Counted from the first letter of the stretch, positions 13,771-24,649 are shown. The stretch: 64,000 nucleotides of DNA from Hippopus hippopus (GCA_946811185.2 OX328111.1:41838388-41902387); one strand, 5' to 3'. Made by a program: numbers and translations. Notes: generated by a model from the letters alone, not told the origin.

Positions 13771-14935
13771 TCTGTGCATGTCATATTCTTCGAAGATTCG
13801 ACCTGTCTGCTATGACGCATCACCCATTCCCATATACCTGGGAAAAGTAGGGCTTGTACTGAAGCTATTAGCCTATTATCCAAGCATGTAGGGGCTGTTC
13901 TAATAAATGACTGGTGCATAGGTTACATGCTAGCCAATCATAGCTGAATGAATCGCACCAGGTAGCGTTTTAATGAGTAAACGTTTATTTCATTTTGAAA
14001 TTAAAAGTAACAGTTGTTGTTTTGAAAAGTAGTCTGGTTCTGTACCCAGAATGCCCAAATTAGATGTATATTTGTAGAATGCCATCTAGCGGGAGATAAT
14101 GGGGAAGGGTAGGAAAAACTGGTTACCAGCAGTTTCTCAAATGCTGGTTCCCAAAATTTTCTCCTTTTCGCACAATGTTATTCGAAAGGCTTCTCTCAGG
14201 GTCGCTAAAAGTTGGCATTGCATGGTAAAGGGTTATGCCATTAGTTTGTTAGTTTTCATAGCAACATCAGCAAGACTCTAATGAGCATTAAGAACTGTTG
14301 TTACATTTGGCCAATTTAAGCTAATACTCTGAGCAAACCAACATATTCAAACTACTGCATTATTTGAATGATCAATGTTTTACTGTTTTGTATATAGAAG
14401 GTATTAGAACAATTACAAACATTGCTAAACTGCCTATCAGCTTTACTTCTTTCAGTACCTAGGCAAAAAATGGAGCATCTGAGGATGGCATAAATCAAGA
14501 TCAGATTGCACAAAATGTGCAGTCTGATCTTGAATCTAAATCATCTACTTGTTTAACTCTTTAGCAAATAATAAAATAATAAAATCTTAGACTTGTCCAA
14601 ATTGAAGGCATTTGCAGAAAATAGCTAAATCTGGTGCAAATGATGGAACTTGTCTTTGAAAGGGTAGAAAAAAATGTGCAAAAAGGAGAAAATGCTGGTT
14701 TCCAGCAAGTTCTCTTTTTTCCACACACAATGTAAAGAGTAGAAAGTATTTTTTTACAGGGTTGTTATAACACAGGATTGTAAGGTAAAGGGCAAATCAA
14801 GCCAAAAGGATAAAATTTCTGTGTTAGTTGCAGAAAAATTGTCTTTTCAGTGCTGAAAGAGGTTTAGCTTATATCATTATGGTACTGAAGAAGCAAAGAA
14901 CATACACCAAGCAGAGAGTACATATTTCAACTGTA

Positions 14936-15164
14936 TTAACCCTTTACCAAAAAATCCCATGCTTTCACATCCCTGATAAGGGGGGCCTTTTGAAAACATT
15001 GTGGGAAAAGGAGAAAATGCTGGTAACCAGCATTTTCTCCTTTTCCCACATTGTTTTCTACCCTATCAAAAAGCTTAGGTTCAATTGCACCACTTTCAAA
15101 TTTGTCATCTGCAGACGCTTTCAAAATGGAAATGTCCAATATTTGTCGTTTGGGAAAGGGTTAA
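14936..15164 (-). mobile_element. TTAA hairpin MITE, full length
   Basis: TTAA at both ends, B end first. The central palindrome is nearly perfect (one change), while the flanks have drifted strongly, with an A arm of the CAATTGCACC subfamily. It shows the core better preserved than the arms. Confidence 0.85.
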
Positions 15165-15861
15165 ATCACAACAAGCATAGTTTTGCAAGTCAGTACATCC
15201 AGGCTGTAAATCTAGGTTGTACAATGAATCTCGTTAACTCTTTCACTACCAATAATGATATATATCTTTATAAAATGGCAAATTTTTAGACTTGTCCAAA
15301 TTCAAAGCATTTGCAGATGACAAAATACATATGATTCAAATGTTGGATTTTGTTGTTGACTTGGTAGAAAACACTGCAGGAAAAGGAGAAAATGCTCGTC
15401 ACCAGCATTTTCTTCTTTTCCGAAAATGTTTTCAAAAGCCTTTTTCATCAGGGTCATCAAAAACTCAGGATTGTATGGTAAAACGTTAAATACCTTAATG
15501 GGTGGTGTTAATCAAGATCAAATTGCACAGAAAATTGTCTGATTTTGGATTTTCACCCTCCACTACCTGATGTTGGACTACGACCAAATTCATCTTCAAT
15601 AGCAATGAAAATATACTTTAAACCTTAAAAAAAATAACTTGATTTGGTAGAGAAAGAGTTAAGAATACCAATACATGTATATAGAAGCACCATTCAATCC
15701 TATAAAATTTAAGCCATGTTTACATGACCCAGAAGAAAGAAGAATTTTGAAAACATTTTGGGAAAAGGAGAGAGAACTGATGCATTCTTTTTGTCACTTA
15801 TACAAATGTTCATCATGCCTTACATAAAAGTTCATATTTGATGCATTCAAACTTCCGATAA

Positions 15862-16157
15862 AACTTAAACAAGAGCACTGCATGCAGGTGCCAACACACG
15901 TCTGCAGCTGCTTGATTTTCAGTGAAAAATCAAAGTCAAAATATAAGTATGTCAAAATTACTTTGATGGTTACTGCGCTTGTTGTATGTGTCCCCATTTG
16001 ATAGTGAACAACTTGTCTAAGTTTGAGGTAAATATCTTCAGTAAAGACAGAGATATTATAAAATGTCAAAGTTTTTGCATGATGACGCAGATAATGACAA
16101 AGAGGATGGCGCCAGGGCTACGCAATATCTCAACGTTTTCTTAGAATCAAGCTAAAA
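15862..16157 (+). mobile_element. HINE-like element, CAAGAGCAC subfamily
   Basis: Starts ACAAGAGCACTGCATGCAGG and ends near AATCAAGCTAAAA. Inside are GATATTATAAAATGTCAAAG and a GATGACGCAGATAATGACAA tract. Related copies read at about 52788-53068 (ACAAGAGCACCACATGCCTG to CCAGCTAAAA), 10548-10835 (ending CCGAGCTAATA) and 20290-20520. All end in AGCTAA like the other Helentron-type elements, but the terminal hairpin is less clear in this subfamily. Confidence 0.5.
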
Positions 16158-16967
16158 GTAAAATATTTATATGGTGTTTGCTCTATGAAATTGTATGCAA
16201 AAAATGATGTAACTCAATTGACTTCAAAATTCTTCACATAAAAAATACATAATTCATTATAAGAAATTTCTAAGATGAAAAATGTCTATTCAACACCATG
16301 CAAATAAAACGGACATTTGAACAGGTAAAAAAATACATGAACTGCAATATTTTGGTTTGGTTTTTATCAGAATATTACATAATTTTACGGACATTAATTT
16401 GTAAAAATTTGTGGACAAATTCTGAGCAGTACATCCTGAATCTGTACTATCTGTCAAGGCATTTTAACTCTTTATAAAACCTGGGTCCATATTCACAAAC
16501 CATTCTTAACCCTTAAGGAGATGTAATTCCCACAAAAATACCTTTGAAATAGCAAAAGCTTGGTTTTTACTATCGGCTTAAAAGTTTCATTTCACTTATT
16601 TAGCAGGAAAAATGTTAAGAACATTCCCAGTCTTATTCTCAAAAACTTTCTAAATTGGAAAGTAACACAAATTCTAATCAAGAATTAGACTAGGAATGCT
16701 CTCAAGATTGGTTGATGAATACGGGTCCTGAAAATTGTATAACTGTCCAAATTAAGGCTCTAATGATGTGATTTGTTTTTTGTGATCGGTGGCAAGCATT
16801 GTGGGAAAAGAAAATGCTGGGTACAAGTGTAATGTTTTCAATAATCTTCTTTTTCTGGTTCCTACTAATACAGGGGTTGTTTGGTTAATTAAGGATTAAA
16901 TTGTCTATGGTACCAAAACGGAAGTAAAAAGGATGTAAAAAATGCAGGAGTTATGACATACTTATGT

Positions 16968-17196
16968 TTAACCCTTTACCACACAGCAAAATGTCAGATT
17001 AGTCCAAAATGACAGAATTTGCAGACGACAAATTAAATGTGGCTCAAGTGATGAAACTTTCAGTAAGAAAGTAGAAAACACTGTATCAAATAGAGAAAGT
17101 GCTGGTTACCAGCATTTTCTTTTTTTCCCCACAATGTTTTCAAAAGCCCTATTTGTCATAGTCTTTAAAACTCAATATTACTTGGTAAAGGTTTAA
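16968..17196 (+). mobile_element. TTAA hairpin MITE, full length, sharing its TTAA with the next copy
   Basis: TTAA at 16968-16971 and 17193-17196. The left palindrome arm has decayed (CTGTATCAAATAGAGAAAG), leaving the right arm better matched. The final TTAA also starts the inverted copy 17193-17399. Confidence 0.8.
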
Positions 17197-18560
17197 CTCC
17201 CTAAGTTTTAACAACCCTGGGGAAGAGAACATTTGAAAACATTGTGAGAAGTGGAGAAAATGTTGGTAACCAACATTGTTTCCTATTTAAACAGCGTTTT
17301 TTTTACCCTTTTCAAAACAAAATTTAACAATTGTATCACATTTATTTGCAATGTGGTAAATTTTGACAGGTGGAAAATTTGTCATCTGGTAAGGAGTTAA
17401 AACAAGAAAAAAAAAAAAATGTATGCTTACATATTTTCTATCTTATGCAAGCTTACCAACCCAAAATGTAAGAGATTATATAAATAATTATTTAACCTTG
17501 TACCAAACAACAAAATTTTAGACTTGTCAAAATTGAAAGCATTTGCAGATATGTGAATATCTGTGACTCAAAAATTGAAATTTTAGATCTGAAGGGTAGA
17601 AAACATTGTGGGAAAAGGAAGAAATGCTGGTTATCAGCAAACTCCACCCCCTCTCCAAAAAAAAAAAATACAGGCGAAAATGAGAAACTTTATTCTGAAC
17701 TAAACTTATCTCTCAATCATTAACTGTTTACCAGGGAACATAATTTAGACTGGTCCAAATCAAAAGCAATTTTAAGATGACAAATTATAGATGGCTCAAG
17801 TAATGTAATTTTTCTTTGAACAGATTGAAAACAATGTGGGATAAGGAGAAAATGCAGGTTATTGGCTTTTTCCCCTTTCTCAATAAAGTTTTCAATAGAT
17901 TTCTTTTAAAAGGTTGTTAAAATTTGGAATTGTGTGATAGTGGGTCAATAGATAACATATTGCAAGAGCATGCCATACCGACTGGAATGAAGGCAATGAC
18001 CTTTAATACTTTGAACAGATCATTTGGGAATAACCCCTACATGAAAAGGGGTTTACTTAGGTCAAATCTTTTACAAAAACATAAAAATTGAAAAAAACAA
18101 GATACAAAAAAAACAGTGCACAAAAATCAGCAGGGCAGAGTGTATGAGTAGTCTGTTTTGAACGGTCTTCACAAAGCAAGGTCGCAGGGTTTCTACAAAG
18201 GTTACTTGTTATTGTAACTAGGTCAAGGTCACAAGGTCGCATCCATGACGGAATCACCTGTTAATAATACAGTGAGAAAGATTACAAGTGTGTGCAACAA
18301 ATGCAAGCATACATAGATGTGTGATCTAACATGGTGCATTTTAACTGCAAGGTCATGTATAGAGCCAGCTGCCAACATTACAACAGACATATTTATGCAT
18401 AACAGAAATACACGAGACACATTCTTACGCCAACAAAAGTACAGGTTTACATTTTATTGGCTTATTTCATCTTTTTCACATCATTTCTTTTTTTATTTGT
18501 TTGCATTAACTTTCAAGATCAATTCTGACTGGAGCCAGTCTCGGAGTTTAGAATTATGAA

Positions 18561-18788
18561 TTAACCTTTTACCAAACAACCCCTGTTTTTACGGCCCAGA
18601 GGAAGAAACCTTCTGAAAACATTCTGGGAAAAGGAGAAAATGCTGGTAATCAGCATTTTCTCCTTTTCCCACAATGTTTTCTACTCTTCAGAAGTAAAGT
18701 TTCAATTTTTGAGTTACGTTTATTTTGTCGTCTGCAAATGCTTTCAATTTGGACAAGTCTAAAATTCTGTCGTTTGGTAAAGAGTTAA
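18561..18788 (-). mobile_element. TTAA hairpin MITE, full length, abutting an inverted copy
   Basis: TTAA at 18561-18564 and 18785-18788. The palindrome is intact apart from GGTAATCAGC at the centre. The closing TTAA directly begins a plus copy (18785-18925) that is truncated inside its palindrome. Confidence 0.85.
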
Positions 18789-18997
18789 GCCTTTACCACA
18801 CAAAAAATTCTTAGACTTGTCCAAATTAAAAGCATTTGAAGACAACAAACTGTGTGAAGCTCAAACAATGATGGCTGGGAAAAACAAAATTGAGAAAAGG
18901 TGAAAATGCTGGTTACCAACGATACATTCAAAGTAAAACATGATTATCTTCACACGATTTAAAAATTGCGATGGGATGTCATAATGACATAAATTGA

Positions 18998-19425
18998 AAT
19001 GAAAGATACTGTGAGCTATGTAACCTTCGAGACATCAAGGATGAATTCCATTTTACATTGATTTGCTCTTTCTACAACGATTTAAGATCAAGATATATTC
19101 CTAAGTATTATTTTAAACACCCAAGTACACGTAAATTCAGTGAAGAACTGAACAGTAACAATAAAAGAACATTAATACAGTTAACTTCATACTATAAACT
19201 TGCTTTTAAATCTAGAAAGAATTCTACTCAGTCAAACAATTGATTCCAGGATAAAAAAATACTTCTCAGCTTATCTGACCTGTGTATCTCTGTATTTTAT
19301 TATTGTGTTATTACTGTTTATATTGTTTTCTTCCATGATACATGACTGTCATTTTCATAACATGCATACATGTACATATTTGTGACTATGAACCTTTGTG
19401 CTAAAAGTCAAAATAAAGTTTCTGT
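18998..19425 (+). pseudogene. 3' end of a non-LTR retrotransposon (LINE) ORF2 with 3' UTR
   Basis: Codons from 18998 to the TGA at 19241-19243 read ERYCELCNLRDIKDEFHFTL, ICSFYNDLRSRYIPKYYFKH, PSTRKFSEELNSNNKRTLIQ and LTSYYKLAFKSRKNST. The CxxC-like cysteines followed by DEFHF-L-C--Y-DLR---IP--Y match the C-terminal Cys/His tail of RT-encoding LINEs common in molluscs. A TGA at 18995-18997 and the loss of everything upstream mark 5' truncation, usual for LINE insertions. An AT-rich tail follows with AATAAA at 19412-19417. The element interrupts repeat-rich sequence and is inactive. Confidence 0.65.
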
Positions 19426-19884
19426 TCTATTATATTTTCCAGTCTTCTCCTGCAGGGTCTTTAAAACTCAGGATTTTGTAGTAAGGGGTTAATTGTCTCT
19501 ACCACACAATCTTGAATTTTAACGACAATTGAGGAGAAGACTTTTGAAAAAAAGTTGGGAAAAAGGAGAAATGCTGGTAACCAGCATTATCTCCTTTTGC
19601 TACCATGTTTTCAACCCTATGAAAGTACTTCTGTTTATCACTTGTAAACGTGTCGTCTGCAGTTGCTTACAATTCTGAAGTGTCTAGAATTTGTTGTTTG
19701 GTAAAGAGCTAAAGTCACAGCAGCGGCCAAAGGTAAACAACGTTGGTGGTAAAATACATTTAAATTAAAATCATACCATTTAAAAAGTATGGAAATTACT
19801 GAGAAAATGACAATCTGTTATTGTGCTGTCAGTCCAAATGTTAGTTGCTGGCAGAAAAATGAAATCTTAAAACCAGTTAAAATG

Positions 19885-20189
19885 TACCATATTTCTCCTA
19901 ATAAAAGCTCCTGGAGCTATGCAAAGCATAGATGGGGAGCCTTTATTTTGTACCCAATTTGCAAAGCAAAAAGTGTGTCCAATTTTGTATTTCTTTGTGC
20001 TTTAGTGATTTTTAAGAGGAAATATTAATCAAATTAGAGAAAATTTTCTTCAAATTCTTCAAATATTGTCATTTTACTAAACTAATGTACATTAGGTTAT
20101 CATAATTCATGGGTTTTTCGGGGGGGGGGGGGGGGGGGGGGGCTAGGCTACTATTAGGGAGGGCGCTTTTAATTAGGAGAAATATGGTA
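19885..20189. mobile_element. TA-flanked MITE with CCGTATTTCTCC ends and a G23 run
   Basis: Terminal inverted repeats resemble CCGTATTTCTCCTAATAAA (here CCATATTTCTCC and GGAGAAATATGG) next to TA. A second copy at 50184-50454 matches along its length (TTGTACCCAATTTGCAAAGC and AGTGATT-TTAAGAGGAAATA shared). This copy carries an uninterrupted run of 23 G at 20120-20142, where the other has only seven. Confidence 0.8.
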
Positions 20190-21261
20190 AATAGAAGAAA
20201 GAGACACTTGAAACTTTTAACCAAAGTTCACAGAAAATGTTTGCTACATCAATTTCTCCTTTTGCAACAGTGTTATCAACATAATCATATGCATGATGAC
20301 ACTAGAGCAGGTGCTAAGACTGGCCTGCAGTTGCTATCTATCAAAGAAAATGTGAAGTGACAGAAGGGGCATAACTATGTCAGAGTTCAAAGTAAATAAT
20401 TTATCTTCAAAGATGACAAAGATATCAGACACTGTCAGTTTTGCATGACAATGACAATGAAGACAACAGGGCTATAGAAATACCTAGGCATACTTCTTGA
20501 AAAAGCTCCAGTTGAAAGGAAATAAACTATCTGCTATAGAAAGAGAAAATAAGCTCTTTACCAAACAACAAAATTTCAGACTGGTTCAAATTGAAAGCAG
20601 TTGCAGACAACAATTTACAATTAGCTTAAATGATTATTTCTGTCCTTGATAGGGTAGAAAACACTGTGGGAAAAGGAGAAAATGCTGATTACCAGCATTT
20701 TCTCCTTTTCCAACAATGGCTTCAAAAGGCGTCTTTCTTAAGTTTGTTAAAACTTCGGATTGTGTCGTAAAGAGTTCAGGTATTGTGATATATTAGAAGA
20801 TATCTCTTATTGATAAGATGCATTTAATGCTTTACTAACAAAATGACAGAATTTTAGACTTTCCCAAATAGAAACTTTTGCAGACAACAAAATAAATATG
20901 ACTCAAAATGTAAATTTTTTCTTTGGAAGGGTAGAAAACATTGTGGGATTGTAGTACATTACCAGCATTTTCTCCTTTTCCGACAATGTTTTCAAAAGGC
21001 TCCTTCCTGAGGGTTGTTAAAACTCAGGATTGTGAAGAGTTAATGAATATATTTTTGCTGAAATGAGTTTCAGAACATTTTTTAAGATATTATTCTCAAT
21101 GGTAAACTTTTGGTTGTTTTTTCCCATTTGAAAGAATTCATAGAAAGAGAATCTAGTTCAAATAAAAGGATTAGCTTTTGGAAGGATAGAAAAAGGAATA
21201 AATTCTGGAAACTAGAAGTTTTTTTGAAACATTGTTTTCAAAAGCCTTCTGAACTAGAGGC

Positions 21262-21471
21262 ATTAACCCTTAGGCTGCTAAGCGCAACTCACTGACCTTT
21301 TGCGGGCAGTGTAGATCAAGATCAGATGGCACAAAACATGCAGTCTGATCTTGAATCTACACTGCCCTATAAGGAAATTTTTTTCCTCCAAAATTACCTT
21401 TGAAATATGAAAATTTGGGTTTTTACTATCGGTTTGAAAGTTTCATTAACTTATCCAGCAGGATAAGGGTT
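21262..21471. mobile_element. second TTAA-flanked MITE family, GATCAGA palindrome core
   Basis: Begins TTAACCCTTAGGCTGCTAAG and ends AGCAGGATAAGGGTTAA, an imperfect terminal inverted repeat of about 17 bp including TTAA. The core palindrome runs from AGTGTAGATCAAGATCAGA to its complement. It is followed by the phrase GGGTTTTTACTATCGGTTTG, also present in 62326-62529 and about 16570-16590. Unrelated in sequence to the dominant MITE except for the TTAACCCTT start. Confidence 0.8.
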
Positions 21472-21494
21472 AAAATATTGGACTGTTTGTTAGT

Positions 21495-21723
21495 TTAACT
21501 CTGTACCAAACAACAAAATTTTAGACTGGTCCAAATTGAAAGCATTTGCAGACAACAAAACAAAGGTGACTGAAGAACTGAAATTTGTTTTGGGAAGGGT
21601 AGAAAACATTGTGGGAAAAGGAGAAAATGCTGGTTACCAGCATTTTCTCCTTTTCCCGCAATGTTTTTTAAAGGATTTTTTCACAGTGTCGTTAAAAGTC
21701 AGGATTATGTGGTAAAGGGTTAA
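21495..21723 (+). mobile_element. TTAA hairpin MITE, near-consensus plus copy
   Basis: A reference copy. TTAA, A end CTCTGTACCAAACAACAAAA, AGACTGGTCCAAATTGAAAG, the palindrome with central T (GCTGGTTACCAGC) and one change in the right arm, then GTCGTTAAAAGTCAGGATTA and GGTAAAGGGTTAA. 229 bp, no ORF. Confidence 0.9.
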
Positions 21724-21784
21724 GTGATATCTTTCTTCCTTTTTCAATGATTATACATCATTACATTCTGCAGAGGTTTTTGTA

Positions 21785-22013
21785 TTAACCCTTTACCACA
21801 CAATCCCGACTTTTAACGACCCTTAGAAAGAAGCCTTTTGAAAACATTGTGGGAAAAGGAGAAAATGCTGGTAACCAGCATTTTCTCCTTTTCCCACAAT
21901 GTTTTCTACCCTTCTCAAACCAAATTTCAATTTTTCAGTCACATTAATTTTGTCGTCTGCAAATTCTTTCAATTTGAACCATTCTATAATTTTGTCGTTT
22001 GGTAAAGAGTCAA
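21785..22013 (-). mobile_element. TTAA hairpin MITE, part of a tandem duplication
   Basis: Near-consensus minus copy with a perfect palindrome (central A). The right TTAA has mutated to TCAA. The 62-bp spacers on its left (21722-21784) and right (22012-22074) are identical to each other. Confidence 0.9.
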
Positions 22014-22074
22014 GTGATATCTTTCTTCCTTTTTCAATGATTATACATCATTACATTCTGCAGAGGTTTTTGTA

Positions 22075-22305
22075 TTAACCCTTTACTACACAATGACGAC
22101 TTTTAACGACCCTGAGGAAGAAGCCTTTTGAAAACATTGTGGGAAATGAAGAAAATGCTGGTAACCAGCATTTTCTCCTTTTCCCACAAAGTTTTTTTTA
22201 CCCTTTCAAAGAAAAATTGTGTCATTTGAGCCACTATGGAACTGTCGTCTGCAAAGGCTTTCAATTTGGATAGGTCTAAAATTTTGCTGTGTGGTAAAGG
22301 GTTAA
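22075..22305 (-). mobile_element. TTAA hairpin MITE, second member of the duplicated pair
   Basis: Minus copy following the second identical spacer. Its palindrome's left arm has changes (GGGAAATGAAGAAAATG) and its A arm belongs to a different subfamily from its neighbour. So the spacers are identical but the MITEs are not. Confidence 0.88.
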
Positions 22306-23064
22306 AGCTGTCCAAGTTTGAAAAGCAAATGCATCTCTAGATGACAAAGTAGATGTGGCTCAAGTGAAGGAAGCCGTCTTGGAAATAGGAGAAAACATGG
22401 TTGGAAACTGAAAGCATCCTGGTTACCAGCATTTTCTCCATTTCCCAGTGTTTTTGTATACCTTATTCTTCAGGGGGTGTTAAAATGTAGAATGTTTGGT
22501 AAATGGGGGGGTGGGGGGGGGGGGCGAGGTTTACAGGAGGGAGTTATAATCTCAAAATTTAAATTGGACAGGAACATGCATGCAAATAAAGTCCAACTCT
22601 TTACCAAACAACAAAATTTTGGACTTACTAAAATTGAAAGAGTTTGCAGAAAACAACTGTTGCTCAAATGATAAAGTTCGACCTTTAAAGGGTAGCAAAC
22701 AAGAGTGGCAAAAGGGAGAAAATGCTGCATTTTCTGCTTTTCCCACAATGTTTTGCAAAGCCTTATTCCTCTGGGTTGCTAAAACTAAGGATTGTTTGGC
22801 AGAGTTAAAAAAGAATTCACTCATATATGTACAGTGTATGGGTTGAGATTGGATGCTACAAAAAACAATACATGAATTGAATTTGTCTGCAATCTGACCC
22901 TTGCATTGTTTACATTTGGCTGCTAGTGAGTCTTTAAATCTTAGAATGCTTCGAGAAAGATTTGTTCTTTGATGACAAGTCTGGATTAAGATCAGATGGT
23001 TCAGAAACTGCAGTCTGATTCTGAATCTAGTGTGCCTGAAATACATTCTGACAAGAACATTTTT

Positions 23065-23316
23065 GTTTGTGTTGGAGTTTAACACTGTTTTAACAGCTTG
23101 AGTCACATCACGACGGCTAGAGCAGCTACACATGTGTTTCCTGGCATTCTCACACCAATACTGACACAACTTTCTTTCCAAGCCACTGACTACTTTTCTC
23201 ACATGCACCAGAAATGAAAAATCCCCAGATAAAAAGTCTGCTGCAACCTACTATCGAACCCATAGCAGGCAAGTGATGAGACAAATCTGCTAACCACTGA
23301 GCTTCCCAGCTGGGCT
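23065..23316 (-). mobile_element. tRNA-derived SINE
   Basis: The minus strand begins GCCCAGCTGGGAAGCTCAGT; AGCTCAGTGGTTAGCAG (23287-23303) resembles an A box and GGTTCGATAGTAGG (23247-23260) a B box of RNA polymerase III promoters. The body shares GTCAGTGGCTTGGAAAGAAAG and GTGAGAATGCCAGGAAA with other copies and ends near GTTAAACTCCAACACAAAC. A related copy is at 36965-37213 (-). Not a functional tRNA: there is no cloverleaf 3' half. Confidence 0.75.
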
Positions 23317-23407
23317 CTGATAAAAACCGCCTCGAAATTGAAACCATCTGGCCTCTCTTCTTGTCTAGACATGTCTGTTTTATTTATTTAAAACCATGAT
23401 TGTATTG

Positions 23408-23629
23408 TAACTCTTTATCACATGACGAAAATGTAGGCAAAATTCAAAGCTTTTGCAGATGACCTTTTAAATGTGGCTCAAATTATGGAATTTATATTTG
23501 ATGGGGTAAAAAACATTGTGGGAAAAGGAGAAAATGCTGGTCACCAGCATTTTCTCCTTTTCCCACAATGTTTTCAAAAGCATTCTCTCTCAGGTCGTTA
23601 AAACTAGCAAATGTGTGGTAAAGAGTTAA
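23408..23629 (+). mobile_element. TTAA hairpin MITE with intact internal TTAA (empty-site reference)
   Basis: Plus copy with perfect palindrome arms (centre GGTCACC). It contains GATGACCTTTTAAATGTGGC at 23459-23478, with TTAA at 23467-23470 uninterrupted. Its neighbour 23646-24099 shares this internal sequence but has another copy inserted at exactly that TTAA. Confidence 0.9.
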
Positions 23630-23645
23630 AACCATGTGTCAATAA

Positions 23646-24099
23646 CTCTTAAACACATGACGAAAATGTAGACTTGGCCAAATTCAAAGCTCTTGCAAAA
23701 TTAATGACCTTTTAACCCTTTTTCACACAATGATGACTTTTAACGACCCTGAGGGAGAAGCCTTTTGAAAACATTGCGGGAAAAGGAGAAAATGCTGGTA
23801 ACCAGCATTTTCTCCTTTTCCCACAATGTTTTCTAGCCTTTTACAGAGAACTACGATAATTTTGATTCACAATTAATTTGTTGTCTGAATATGTTTTCAA
23901 TTTAGGCAAATCTAAAATGATGCTGTGTTGTAAAGGATTAAATGTGGCTCAAATGATGGAATTCGTACTTGATGGGATAGAAACATTGTGGGCAAAGGAG
24001 GAAATGCAGTTTACCAGCATTTTCTTCTTTACCCACAATGTTCCAACAGCTGTCTACTTCAGGGTCGTTAAAACTTGGGATTGTGAGGAAAAGGGTTAA
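23646..24099 (+). mobile_element. host TTAA hairpin MITE, split by a younger copy
   Basis: Halves 23646-23715 and 23938-24099 form one plus-orientation copy (A end ACTCTTAAACACATGACGAA to B end GAAAAGGGTTAA). Its palindrome has decayed (GAGGAAATGCAGTTTACCAGC). The following copy (24096-24290) starts from its terminal TTAA. Confidence 0.88.
23716..23937 (-). mobile_element. TTAA hairpin MITE inserted in another copy, TTAA duplicated
   Basis: 222-bp minus copy between TTAA at 23712-23715 and TTAA at 23938-23941. On the left the host reads AATGACCTTTTAA, on the right TTAAATGTGGCTCAAATGAT. Joined through one TTAA these restore the host's normal interior. This directly reads as a 4-bp target-site duplication. 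Confidence 0.92.
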
Positions 24100-24649
24100 C
24101 TCTTTACTGACAAACTTTTAAACTTGTCCATTATCCAGAGCATTCACAGACTGCATCAAATAGGGTTCAAATGATGGGATCTGTCTTTGAAAAGGTAGAA
24201 AACAGAACAAAGGTAGAAAATAATGGTAACCAGCATTTTCATCTTTTTCTTTTGTTTTTTTCTACCCGTTCATAACAAATCTCAGAAGTCTATTTGTGCA
24301 ACCATTATTTCTCTCACAACTATTTTTTTGGTGATTACAAAGGGTAAATCCTATACTAAAAATCTTTTTTGAGCCATGCTGTGTGAAAAGGGGGCTTAAT
24401 GCATCTGCAAAAAGTATTGCCCCATGTCAGCCTGCACAGTCCTGACAGACAGACTGACATGGGCCAACACATTTTGCCATCTTTAAATTTTCTGAAAGTA
24501 ACAGTCTACTTCATGATTCAGGCAGTTGTTCAACAAAATAGATTTTAGGGGTCCATTACTATGTCTTGCTTGGTATATTATGCATCACATGCATAAAGCC
24601 AACTCTTGTCATAGCATGGCTAATTATTTTTTTCATCATTTCAATACAT

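Larger units (their letters stand above)
13801..20550. repeat. non-genic stretch dense in TTAA hairpin MITEs
   Basis: Copies or pieces at 14100-14236 (+), 14556-14792 (+), 14936-15164 (-), 15234-15488 (+), 16740-16900 (+, partial), 16968-17196 (+), 17193-17399 (-), 17493-17650 (+, truncated), 17717-17947 (+), 18561-18788 (-), 18785-18925 (+, truncated), 19440-19491 (+, B end only), 19488-19713 (-). Also a CAAGATCAGATTGCAC palindrome at about 14490-14540, a HINE-like copy at 15862-16157, the LINE relic at 18998-19425 and a TA MITE at 19885-20189. 18057-18420 shows nothing I can name. Confidence 0.7.

Noticed and set aside
14828..15289. 153-codon plus ORF
   Set aside because: It spans a complete TTAA MITE (14936-15164) and the start of another, and translates the palindrome (KEKMLVTSIFSFSH), as dozens of other ORFs here do.
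22552..23208. 218-codon minus ORF, the longest in the window
   Set aside because: It runs through a SINE and two TTAA MITE fragments, and its amino acids match no family. Length alone in this sequence is not evidence.
23247..23316. Possible tRNA gene on the minus strand
   Set aside because: A- and B-box-like sequences are present but no acceptor or anticodon stem pairs, and the sequence continues into a SINE body.
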